From: Pezicula radicicola
Taxonomy: Eukaryota > Ascomycota > Leotiomycetes > Helotiales > Dermateaceae
DNA length: 64,000 nucleotides
Assembly (NCBI GenBank): GCA_003008705.1
Contig: PDUO01000003.1
Location: 1,891-65,890, forward strand
Direction of reading: 5' to 3'
Shown: piece after piece, positions 46,678 to 57,381 of the stretch
How positions within the stretch are numbered: position 1 is the first letter of the stretch
Layout of the letters: each line of letters begins with the position of its first letter
The notes under the pieces: model-generated
What the model saw: the letters and a program-made list of their open reading frames with translations, nothing else
Told to the model about the DNA's origin: nothing
The model's database searches: none
Translations under genes and position numbers: made by a program

Positions 46678-49480
46678 CTGCTGGTCTTGAACAAAACGTG
46701 TGGAAATTCTGGAGTTGAGTTATAGGTTGATAGTATTTCTCTTGTTGGGGCTCTGAACAACTTCAAAAACAAGCATGAGAGGTTGTCCTTATGTACAAAC
46801 CTGTCCCCAGCCTCATTGACGTTCTGCCTTGCCGATTTGCCTCGTGGTACGCCTTATCGTGCACGAACACCTGGTATGATTTGATTGGCAATAAGCCCAA
46901 AGAGATCAAAGTCCTCTCTACGAACGTATTTTCTGGCTCGACCCGACCCCGGAGAAGAGCATTTAAATCTGTCCACGGGCCCTTCAGATTTTGCTCCGAA
47001 CGAGACGGAATAGAAATCCTCGAAAATTCCATATGCGCTTCTGCATTTGCGGGATGTCACGAACTTCTAATGCACCGGATCGGCAGCTGGCCTACAAGCT
47101 AAAGGAAGGCATATACAGAAAGTACAAGAAGACTCCGAGGCAGCTGCTGTGCTTGGCGCTCGGGTGGTATAACTCGAACAGCAGCCTTGCATTGCCTCCT
47201 AACTAGCGCTTCGTCAGCAGCCTTAGATGAAGTGGCCTGCGCAGCTCGCATCTTTGTGTAACGGCAGGACCTAGAAGCCTCTAAGGGATTCAGAGATGAC
47301 TAGATGGAGTAACAGCAACAGACGTTCAACTCAGCATATCTTTCTTTCTGTATCGCACTGCTCGACCACCGCTTAATAAGAGGCATCCTTGACAGCATCG
47401 TTGTTGGTTTCCTAGTAGTCTTAGGGAGGGATACAGCAAGAAAGGGCATTTAGTAGGCTATTACCTATACTTCCCACCTGTCTGCCTTAATCAAGATTAC
47501 CTACATGCTAATTCTGTAATGGGCGGCGGCTGCAGTGGAAGTTGGCGAGACTAAATATCTAGTACACATAATAGAGGTTATATAAGACTGTTTTATGGCG
47601 TATAGTAGCCGCTCGCCAATTAACTAGGCTCAGAAACTCCAAGCATACAGGAAGAAGATCAGGGATAGCACCACGAGTTTAGAATGTATCATCTGGTTGG
47701 ACGGCGCAGGACTGACGTTGTTGGTAGCATGGGCCCAGAATTGGTGCGTTTTCTTCTTCTTTTTTTGATACATTAGCAGCCACTCATCACTAGCACATGT
47801 TGAAGTGGAGGGCATCCCCCAAGAACGAAGTAGCCAGTGCCCACCCATTTCAATTAGGCCAGAATGCCAAGACCATTGTACACTATAGAGGTATATACAC
47901 TATAATACTACTATGACTACCAACGAAATGACCATACCTAAATAATCGTTACATTATTTAAGAGCCGATCCTGATTGCGCCTCGATTCCCATATCACCTT
48001 CTATGTAAGGCGAAGTAAGATCACTAATAGCGAAGTAGTTGATTTTCTCGCAAATATCATCGCGGTGTAAATCTGTTCTCGGTCTCTGCTCCGGTGACCG
48101 CATTCAAAGTAACCTCACTATGTTAAGATGCCCGTACTTAGAAGCTCCTTCGATCACAATCCTGCGGCAGAACTTTGAACCTACTTCTTCAACTTCCACA
48201 GTCAAGCTTAACAGAAAGCCTTAAGTGGCAATATAGCCACTAATTGCCGCAGGCTAAAGAGCGGACTTATCCCTATTCCTATTATCGGAACTATCGGCAT
48301 TCGTGCTATGCTCTAAGAGGATAGTTCCAATGAATCTCACCGCATTATAATACTCGCCGTAATACTCTCTGCGGCAATTCTTTGCCCATAAAGGAATTCA
48401 CTCTATTACATACCCCTAACACTTTATTAGTCATAAGAATTTAGACCATCCTAATTTCTTAGTATCAATCGCTACAAGAAGGTTGGTCAGTCAGTTTTAG
48501 TTTCAATGGAGAATGAACGATACCACTAGAGTTGTATCATTCACCCCTTCCGCCCAAAATGTTGTCGCTTGTAAGCGATACGCCTTAGCTATTAAGGTTC
48601 TTCACCATCTCGTAGCTATCGCAATAAACTACAATATCGAGTACTAATCATTTCCTTAGAGTAGCTTATTAAATTAAAAGGTGTCAGTTACTATACGTAT
48701 AGACAACTAAGTATAATCACACTTAATATAGATAATCGTTAATAGTAATTCCCTTCGAAACTAAATAATACGACCCCAATAGCGGCTTGGCGGCCAACTC
48801 CTACTCTAAACATTAACATTAAATTATTATAAAGTTAATAGATTGTTATATAGGGCTTTATACGGGCTTTTTAACGCTGTTGTTGGGTGTTTTTTTTTTT
48901 TTTTTTTAAATGTCTCTATTGTAGGTAGAGAAATGAATTTATCTAACGCCTGATAGGATATTCTTCGGGCCTGGATTATTTACTTTACCTGGGCCTTACA
49001 TAAGGCATCAAGACACTAAGTACTCAGGCATTACATCACGTGTAGCTAGAATATTTGTCTCCATAGCTGATAGTATAACCGAACATGCATCAACCACACG
49101 ACGGAAATTTTAAGATACCGCGCTACCGCACGGAGGTTATTATCATCCGATCTTATTATAATGTAGAGCCGACATACACCAGTAATATCCCTTTGTGCGC
49201 CTTTTCGCAGATAGTCATTCCTTTCACAAACCGCATCGATATTCGAAAATCGATGATCATCCGTTCCTTTCTCCCTCCTGTCTATTGTATATTGAGGCTG
49301 ACGGAGTCAAGACGGACTCCGGAGCATTCTATAGCCAACGACAGGTTTCCTATTGAGAAGCTTAGAGGTGACGTATCCGTGCCTGTCATCAGTAATATAT
49401 AAATGACTACGCCTCAGCTGGTGAACATTATCTTCTACATACAAGTCTAAAATCGCCTAAGCTCCTCTCCTATATCCAGA
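46678..49480. other. Intergenic region
   Basis: 2.8 kb without a supported gene. An 89-codon minus-strand ORF (46,763-47,032) looks protein-like but matches nothing I know. 47,880-48,880 is moderately AT-rich. A poly-T run of about 18 lies near 48,890. 49,085-49,402 has a plus ORF without features. Confidence 0.5.
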
Positions 49481-50263
49481 ATGTCGTCCAGTGTATCTCT
49501 TCTCGGTGCCGTTACTACTTACCCAGTCACTCAAAACGGAACCACAACCACATCTGTAGCCGAAAATGTTGATGAAGTATCGACTGCCACGGAGGACAAC
49601 CCCAAAGTCGTCTATTCACAAGTAGCACGAACACGTGCCGGAACCAAATCTAACACGCCCAATCTTCGCTGGTATTTAATGACAATCGGCGGGCTATGCG
49701 CGGTCTTGTATGGCCTCACATTCCTCTTCATACCAAGTGCCGGAAACCCAGTTGTCAAAAAGCGACTCCTTACAACGAAAGCTGGCTGGTCGCACATATT
49801 AGGCGGGGCATTGTCACTTGTATCTGGTCCTGCCCAATTCCTTAATGGTTTCCGTCGGCGTAATCCAGCTGCGCACCGCTGGCTGGGCCGCATATACGTC
49901 GCATCCATTGTGATGGGGAGTTGGGGTAGCTTCTTCGCCACCGCGAGACAAGACGTGACAACCCCAGTCGGGACGTTTGGGTTCTATCTCTTAGGATCTT
50001 TATGGTTGACTACGGTCGTGTTTGGAACAAAAGCTATTTGGGATGGAGATGTAGTTGAGCATAGGGCGTGGATGATGAGAAGTTTTGCGCTTTCTTATGC
50101 TGCGCCTAGTTTGAGAGCCCAAATGCCAATCCTTATGGGAATTGGTTATACCGAAGTCGAAGGAGTTGATATCACCTCGTGGTCGTGCTGGGTTCCCAAC
50201 CTTCTGTTTGTGGAGTGGTGGTTGAGACGGCCGTCTGTTGTCAAGAAGGAGGTCATCTCTTAG
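49481..50263 (+). CDS. DUF2306 family membrane protein, 260 aa
   Basis: Single exon from ATG 49481 (MSSSVSLLG). A hydrophilic N-terminus of about 60 residues is followed by hydrophobic segments around WYLMTIGGLCAVLYGLTFLF, WSHILGGALSLVSG, IYVASIVMGSWGSFFA and FYLLGSLWLTTVVFG. The DUF2306 signatures HRWLGRIYV and EHRAWMMRSFALSYAAPSLR are clear. Four or more membrane spans are likely; biochemical role unknown. An in-frame stop precedes the ATG closely and the frame is intact. Confidence 0.85.
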   Translation: MSSSVSLLGAVTTYPVTQNGTTTTSVAENVDEVSTATEDNPKVVYSQVARTRAGTKSNTPNLRWYLMTIGGLCAVLYGLTFLFIPSAGNPVVKKRLLTTKAGWSHILGGALSLVSGPAQFLNGFRRRNPAAHRWLGRIYVASIVMGSWGSFFATARQDVTTPVGTFGFYLLGSLWLTTVVFGTKAIWDGDVVEHRAWMMRSFALSYAAPSLRAQMPILMGIGYTEVEGVDITSWSCWVPNLLFVEWWLRRPSVVKKEVIS

Positions 50264-50930
50264 CTTGGCGTTCTCTTGCTGCTTGCGAGGTTATTCCTTC
50301 TCTTGGTGTGTCTGATCTGTATGTCTCTTTTGTTAGTCAGGAAGTGTTTTAGAATTTGGATGTTGGTTCTTAGTTAGACAATGTAGTAGTTTCATAAAGT
50401 TATGTCTTATTCAAGCTTTAAGGTATAAGTAGATTCTTATTAAAGTATTAAGTTATTAAATCAAAATAGTTTCTAAAGGCCTCTTAGTTATTATGAAATG
50501 TCTAATATGAATGGGTTAACTTTATAATAACAGAAAGCCTAACATACTAATAGTGTTACTAGTTTATGGTAATATAAGAAAAGGAAGAGAGGAAATGAGG
50601 TAAGAGCTAATTAATACGTGATGAGGATTTGTGTCAATGAGTCTAACTATTCGGCAATAAACGACCTTTATTGAAGAGCGCACCCACAGGCCCTCACAGA
50701 CTACACATTATACTTACAGGTTCAGCACAGATATTATCAGTTAAAATATCAATTCACCTGATAGTCGCCCCTATCCAAGAATCTTACTCGTTTACAATCA
50801 CTTCTCGTCGTCCAACGCCTGCTGGATGACTACTTTTCTCAACCACCTCAAATATTCATCACGCAAAGTGTTGCGGGAGCCAGACTAGCAAGGCAGCGAC
50901 TTGGAATGTTGATTTGTATAAAATTGAAGT
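50264..50930. other. Intergenic region
   Basis: 3' flank of the DUF2306 gene; AT-rich between 50,360 and 50,600. No gene seen. Confidence 0.5.
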
Positions 50931-51422
50931 TAACGGTTTGGCCTGTGACGACGCCTTCGACAATTCTCGGCCTTGAATTAACCAAATTAACGTCGAATTG
51001 ACTAATTTAGCTATCAGTACCTTATATCTATACTATTTAATTCAATTAGTTATACCTTATATTAATTTAAGTAGTGCTTATTCGATTAAAATTCAAGGTA
51101 TAGTACTAGTCCTATATAAAAAGTAGGCAAAAAGGGTTTAAACGCTATAGAACGGAAGGCTTCTAACTCTATAAATTATGAAGAGAATAAAGATATTAAG
51201 GAAAATAATAAGGAAGATAAGCTATAGAATAAGGAAGAGACGCGTACTACTAAAAGAGTGCGTTTTATAGCATAGAATAATTATTAGAAGATGCAAGGAA
51301 TATTTTTTTACCGAGTTAGCTAATACGTTATATACTTGCTACTGTAATTAAGCTCTAATTAGCCAATTCGACATCGGATTAGCCAATTCGAGAATTGGCG
51401 AATACGTCGTCACAGGCCGTTA
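50931..51422. mobile_element. MITE-like element with long terminal inverted repeats
   Basis: The left end at 50,931 reads taacggtttggcctgtgac, then gacgccttcgacaattctcg. The right end, reverse-complemented from 51,422, reads taacggcctgtgacgacg, then tattcgccaattctcg. Similarity continues inward (left cgtcgaattgactaattta; right, reverse-complemented, tgtcgaattggctaatta), giving arms of about 75-85 bp around an AT-rich core of about 330 bp with no coding capacity. Size and structure fit a non-autonomous DNA transposon. The right end abuts the APSES fragment. Confidence 0.75.
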
Positions 51423-51760
51423 TGCGTCGTTGCAATGACAACTGGCTCAATGCGACCCAGATCCTCAAGGTTGCTAGCATTGAGAAAGAAAAGCGAGAAA
51501 GAATTCTTAAAAATGAGATTGTCATCGGAGAACACGAGAGGATTGTGAGAGGCCACCGAAAATATCAGTGGACATAGATCCAGTTTGAAAGAGCACAGGA
51601 ATTCTGCGGAAGTTCAGAGTAGAGGAGTTGGTGCGACGTCTTCTTACTTACGATACAGGTCAATGTGGACGAATCGCAGAGCAAGTTGGAGTTGAGCAAG
51701 TGATGGATGTGCAAGGGAAGAAGTTTTGTAATGCAAAGAGTAAAATAAATCACAGTGGAA
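51413..51760 (+). pseudogene. APSES (KilA-N) DNA-binding domain fragment, broken
   Basis: The frame from about 51,413 reads QAVMRRCNDNWLNATQILKV, then a basic stretch ending GHRKYQ. This is the core of the APSES domain of Mbp1/StuA-type regulators. It hits TAG at 51575-51577, where a Trp codon is expected (TGG to TAG), continues IQFERAQEFCG, then shifts frame near 51,608-51,612 into FRVEELVRRLLTYDTGQ. A possible tail (EQVMDVQGKKFCNAKS) follows. The upstream part of the domain is absent because the inverted-repeat element ends exactly at the first recognisable codons. A relic of a cell-cycle or developmental transcription factor, or of a transposon-captured copy. Confidence 0.7.
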
Positions 51761-53049
51761 CCTCTTCCCAAAATATCTTAAGGGCGGCATCACACAATCA
51801 GAATTACCTAGCACCTCTCATCTGCCAATGTTCTCAGCACAACTTGATAAACTAGGAGACAAGCTTCTCTGGAGGCTTACAAACATCTGAGATTGGCAAT
51901 GGCTATTCACTCAATAGGCACACAGTGCTTAACAAATAATCTAGGCCACTATACTCATATGTCATAAGCAACGGTGATTGCCAAGAACCAAAACGAAGAC
52001 GAGTGCATCGGTCTCCCAGTGACAGTCTCTCACAATCAAGTCAGGATAAATTCTAAGAGATGTCGTCCCCAACGAAGCCTAATAATTCTCTCATCTACCA
52101 CGAAAATTCTCAGCCTAGGGTTTAACAAGAAGTGGCTGCAATGCCTCTGTTACCTCTTCCAGCTGCAGCGAGGAGTGCTAATCCTCTGGCACTACAATTG
52201 AGCACTGTATATCAGCGTTGATAACCGCCAAATATTGCAGTTGACCCTCACTTTCAGTTATAATTATAACAGACGCACTTTCTCCATGCCTGTGCCGCTC
52301 TTTTATTCTGTGAGAAAGGGAGGGTTGGTCGAAGTCTTCAAGAGTCGTTTGCCCACTTAGAAGGCTCTTTGCCAGAATACGTCGCCTAGCAACAAATGAC
52401 CTCTTTAGTTGTACATGAAGAATTAGGCTGTTTATCATATCGAAGTTCCCACTCTATAAGAACCTCAAGAGCTGGAAAGAATGGCTTTCGAGACTTTATG
52501 ATTGCGAGTTGGTAACTAGGAAAGTTATCAGAATCAAACCAGGATCACTTGTGTGATAGCATAATAGAACAAGTTGAAATAGAAAATTGGTGTCCCCATT
52601 GCTCTTCAAACCAACCAATATCATGTGCATGCTTTCTTTGCCTAAAACATCGTCTCCCTATCATGTATCTTTATAGCCAATTCTGAGCCAACTCAACGCC
52701 AAAAGACAATGGAAAAGCTATAGAAAAGCTATAGAAACTACCGTACCTTATACCGGAGTTTTGAAACTCGTATCGGATTTTCATAATACCGAGAAATTTC
52801 GGTATTTACAAACAAGGTTTTGTGTGGTCAGCGACGGGGAAAGTCTGGTACATCCAGAATTCCGGCACATCGCACTCCGGTATGTTTTGATAGTACCCAC
52901 ATTTCCGCATAGTTTCGAGCTTAGATAAATTCTGGGTTTGTACCTAGTTTGTAGACAGAAAACTCCACCCATTTTCTTTAGATTGCACTACTGTCCAATC
53001 TCGTTATAACTTACTAGTTCTAGTACTGTAACATCCAATACAGACAACC
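51761..53049. other. Intergenic region
   Basis: No supported gene. Short ORFs are featureless. Around 52,740-52,890 several copies of (a)taccg(g/a) and short inverted pieces such as aataccg/cggtatt occur. Confidence 0.5.
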
Positions 53050-54218
53050 ATGGTCAAAGTCGCAGTCGCAGGCGGAACGGGCGGAGTTGGCTTCGCTATT
53101 GTCGATGCTCTCAAGGAGCAAACCCAACATGAGTTCATTTTGTTAAGTCGAACAGTACTTACCTCTTAAAGCCCTATTTAAGCACCCGAATAACATACCG
53201 AATAGGAAAATTCAACATTTGCAGCTGAGAACAAAGTGGAAGTCGTTAAAATTGACTATTCCGATGTCCCATCTATCTCAAAAGTGCTCGATGAGCATAA
53301 AATCCACACTGTGATTTCGGCACTATGTATCGTCGCTCAGGAACATAGTGATGCTCAAGTGAACCTGGTACATGCTGCTGCCGCCTCTAAATCCGTCAAA
53401 CGGTTTGTGCCTAGTGAATATGGGAGTAACTACGAAGAGAAGTAAGCATGTTTCCCATCCCCTCAGCTTCATTTCTTTCATATTTTGGTGTAAAGCATAA
53501 CCTAATATAAATTCTAACAAACCCCCAGGCACGCGCTACTTCGCCCAACTACCGCCCAAAGCAATTGCCATCACCGAACTTGACAAAACAGACCTGGAAT
53601 ATACTTCCATTGTCAATGGCCTTTTCTTGGACTACTTGGGCATGCCCGCAGTGCCTTCTCACCTCGCTGCTGGAATCAAGCTCTTTGATGTCCCTAATAA
53701 AGTCGCCGTAGCTCTAGGGACAGGTAAAGTACCCCTAGTCATGACACATACCAGAGACGTGGGTCGCTTTGTAGTTGCCAGTCTTATGTTAGAAAAGTGG
53801 GAAAAGAGGAGCTACATTGTCGGGGATCGAAAGTCCTGGAATGAGGTGGTGGAAATAGCAGGGAAAGTTACTGGTAAGTTTTTGCCCCCCTTCCTGCACT
53901 CTGTTGGAAAGGAAAGACATCGCATGTCAACATGTCAATATTCGATTTTCCTTATCCCGAACAAGGATCCATATCTAATTCGGTACAGGTGGAAAATTCA
54001 CAATCGCCGATGACCCCTCCTCCATTCTCAGCGGGCAGATCCTCGAGCAGCCAGCCTACCGGGCTGCATACTCGACCTCGCTGAAAGAGCACGGGGATTG
54101 GTTCGAAGCGGGAGCGTTTAGTTTCGATGTCAAGGTCCCGAATTCTGTTTATCTTAACGAACTGTTCCCAGAGATAGTACCGCTGACAGTGGAGGAAACC
54201 ATTAAGGCTTTTCTGTAG
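53050..54218 (+). CDS. NmrA-like / isoflavone-reductase-type NAD(P)-binding protein, possible frame lesion
   Basis: Exons 53050-53154, 53206-53441, about 53529-53873 and 53989-54218. ATG 53050 begins MVKVAVAGGTGGVGFAIVDA, with the Rossmann GGTGGVG motif. Later blocks: VVKIDYSDV, VISALCIVAQEHSDAQVNLV, KRFVPSEYGSNYEEK, ITELDKTDLEYTSIVNGLFL, VMTHTRDVGRFVVASLMLEKW, then VPLTVEETIKAFL at the end. Introns 1 (51 bp) and 3 (115 bp) are canonical and in phase. Intron 2 has good signals (GTAAGC, branch TCTAAC, CCCCAG), but splicing at AG|GCACGCG leaves the frame one base off from the conserved downstream frame. So the gene may carry a 1-nt indel there or use an unusual acceptor. An oxidoreductase of secondary metabolism or a redox-sensing regulator; substrate unknown. 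Confidence 0.75.
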
Positions 54219-55339
54219 GCCATGTAGCTCAAGGGTTCTAAGCAAGCGGTATGCAAAGCAATACAAGATTTTTGCCCGTCTGTAATTATAATCTGAGGCC
54301 GCAACTAAGATTCAATGCCTGCTGTAAAACCTGCATTACAATTCAAGGGACTAATAATACATAAAAACGAGGATATACTAGTTGTACTGAGTGGAATAAT
54401 TGCCTCTTCTTCCACTACCTGGGTTGCTACAAGGGCCATGTCATTAGTCTTAAATATTAGCGTTATGAAAGATATGTGGCACTACTATTTAAGTCTCTAG
54501 CTACTACCGCAGAGAAATCCTACAGCGTCATTAGCCATCCTTTGCTCCTCTCACGCCGTGAATGTTTTTTTGTCCTTGTTTTTTGTTTTTTTGACTCTGG
54601 AACGTACCACAACTGGTTCCACTCGTCTATTTTGTAATCGGCCACCGATAGCCTGGGAACGGATGCCGAGATAGCACTGTTTGGAGTCCGATTAAAAGTT
54701 TATTGGAACGGCGAGTCTTCGGGATCCGGTACCCTTGCTTGAAGCACCCCGGATTACCTTAAGGATTCGGAACTCAATTCAGAGAGCTCCAGACTTTTAG
54801 CATCAAGCCAATTCTACGTATCTTGGAGGTTGACAACAGACCTACGTTAAGGCAAAATATCAGAAAAGTTATATTAGAAAGTATTAGAATAATAGTTTCT
54901 AATATCACGTGCAAATTACGTAAGCACGCTATCGGCACGCTGGGCCAATCAGAGGCTGCACCCAGCCGGGACGTGCCGCGCTACTAGCCTAATCGGGACT
55001 AGTAGGCAAGCATATCAAGACTTCCATTCTGGCACTTAGTTAGGACTAGACATGAACAAGAGAACCACGATTTATACCACTACGAAGAACCAGAGAAAGA
55101 GACCAATTGCAATTGATGGAGCGAACCGACATAAAGTCATTATTGTCGGGAAATAGAAAGCTGCAACCGTAATGATACTGTATAGAAGTACACGGACAAG
55201 CAGAGCGCACCTTCTGTGTAATTGCTCTTCTGATCGCGGAGGAACTTACCCACTACAATAATAGATAATATTACAAAGACGAGAGTGAATAGCTCGAACT
55301 TCAGATTCGTCTGTTCATCTAATGACCACGAGCGGGGTA
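54219..55339. other. Intergenic region
   Basis: No gene. It lies where the missing C-terminal half of the truncated P450 would be expected (below 55,340). No ExxR or heme-cysteine motif is found on the minus strand. Confidence 0.6.
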
Positions 55340-56648
55340 TTAAAGAGGACAGTCTGAAAAGTGGAACCTAAAGTATGCTACACACTGGTTGATCACTGCG
55401 TTTAGGTAAGCAAGATTTCGCGTACTTTCAAAACTTGTCTTTTTAGAGGCACTGGGAAATGCTTCGTCTATTTCTGTTACAAGTTTTGCTAACTTGTCGG
55501 GATTATTGAGAAGAAGTAATAACGTGAATATAATCCCTGTGCCAGTAGTGTCGGCTCCTGCGATCCTATTTACGATGCCAGTTAAGCCGGTAGCTGCGCA
55601 ATGATATTAGGAATACTCACACAAATAGTCGCATTTCCTCTCTTAAGTGCGCAGCAGTGAAAATGTTTGGGTTCTGTTCGTTGATATCAAGAAGAATCTG
55701 AAGGAGGTCTTTCGTACGCTCCTCTTTAGGCACCGCCTGCCGCTTCTTAATAATATCATTGATCATCTGCTTGAAACCTGGAGGTTCCACAGGAGGCATC
55801 AATGGAAGCCATTTTAAAAAAGGTAGTTGAGAATATAATGCGCCCCGCTTGAGGGTGGTGTGAAATGCATGTTTGTATTGGGAGTCATGGTTCCGCGTTG
55901 AATTGAAAGATCCACCGAAGGAAGTTGCACCCATGACGTCCTGCGAGTCACTCTATAAGCACATTAATATTTGGTATGGATAATGCATATTACCGTAGTG
56001 ACATTGGTCATGAGGGACAGGGCATCAATTGTCGCTACCCCTTGACTCTCTGCTAGCAAACTGTCGAGTGTCTCCCTGAGTGCTTGTATACATTCTAGCA
56101 TCAACGGCTCAAGACCATCGAGATAACTAGGTAAGAAGCCTGGAGAAATAAGGCGTCTCTGTTGGGTCTCTAGTGTTAGGTACTAGGTTCATAACAGATA
56201 ATTGAACAAGACCACTTGCCTTTTGTTTATAAACAGCTTTATCTCGTTCAGTAAAAAGAGTCGTCACGTGTCTCTCTGAACGTATAAGTTCATACCCAGG
56301 ACTCTTCACTAGATCCTCCTCGATGACGATCTTATGAACAGCCGTCTTCCAAGATACAACCACTGTCTTGGGAGCTATTGAATCCACAATTAGCGTACTA
56401 TAGTATCACGTGTTGAGCTACCCACATATACGAACTGTATCTCCATAGCTTTCAAGCAGTCTTGGCAGCACATTCAATTGAGTCCCAGTCATACTTGTAA
56501 TCAACCACGGCAATCCGCTGACTTTCATGAGCAATGGGCCTGGGACTTTAGAGAGTGGGCCTGTGAAGGCGGTCAATAGCACCAAGCAGCATCTTCGAAG
56601 CAATTCTGCTAACGCCAAAGTGCAGACTAACAGGAAGTATGAAATCAT
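55340..56648 (-). pseudogene. Cytochrome P450, truncated before the ExxR and heme-binding regions
   Basis: Exons 56648-56426, 56374-56220, 56158-55994, 55940-55621 and 55565-55340 (about 363 codons). N-terminal membrane anchor (YFLLVCTLALAELLRR), proline hinge (KVPGPLL), RISPKTVVVSW, RRLISPGFLPSYLDGLEP, DVMGATSFGGSFN, PPGFKQMINDIIKKRQ, and the I-helix FVIAGADTTGTGIIFTLLLL. The frame continues to NAVINQ and then ends at TAA (55340-55342). The K-helix ExxR, the PERF region and FxxGxRxCxG, with the heme-ligand Cys, are absent from the DNA downstream. Intron 2 (56159-56219) appears to be a GC-AG intron (AAG|GCAAGT). Without the heme site it cannot be an active P450. Confidence 0.8.
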
Positions 56649-57381
56649 AGTAGTGTTACATGGACTGGATCCATAAGCTCTGAGATCACAGAAACGAGAA
56701 GGTTGTAATTAATGCGCGAAAGTAGTGAAGAAATAAGAGTAAGTTGGGGGAGTTTCCCGCCTGCGTAAATATAATTATGGGAAATACCACCTGACCAGCT
56801 AAAGATGAGGAAGGGAGTGCTAGAATATCACAATTGAGTCCCCGGTTCAATACTGTCCGTCAGTATCTGCACAGAGATACAGAAGAATTCGAAACTATCT
56901 TAATCCAAAAGACTCGGCCTCCGAGCCGGAGACCTCTAAAGATCCTTATTTATTAATAATAAGGGTCGCTTCCTCTCATCGCCAGAACACATTCCGCCTA
57001 CATTCCCGCTTACCGGAGAGACTCGGCTACTCCTATCTAATAAATGGGTGTAACTTATCGGATGCCGATGCTAGAGATTAGAGATTAGTCAACGTAGATT
57101 TCTCCCCTCAAGGATTGAATGACAATTTTCTAATGTCTTTCGCCTATTCACCTAAGTTTGGAAGATAACTTCTTGGGATCGCTTTCTAACGCAGCACAAA
57201 AGGTAAAATATAGGTGTCAAAAGCATAGATGTTGTTGAAGTGGCCCTGCTCGATGATGAGCATACATGTTGTATTTCTGCTTAAATATGAAGTCACAACT
57301 ATTCTCCGCTCATGGCCCTTGAGGCATAGGAATTTTATTGCAAATCAGACTCTATTATTACAGAAAAAAAATGAGAACGCA
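56649..57381. other. Intergenic region
   Basis: Tail of the monooxygenase gene and upstream region of the P450 remnant. No further gene recognised. Confidence 0.5.

Noticed and set aside
46763..47032. 89-codon minus-strand ORF upstream of the NACHT-ankyrin gene
   Set aside because: Plausible residues but no family match and no splice partners; more likely promoter or leader DNA.
48885..48910. Poly-T run
   Set aside because: A plain homopolymer; could be a poly(A) tail relic but no retroposed sequence is visible next to it.
52786..52806. Short palindrome aataccg...cggtatt
   Set aside because: Seven-bp arms around an AT-rich centre are too short to separate from chance.
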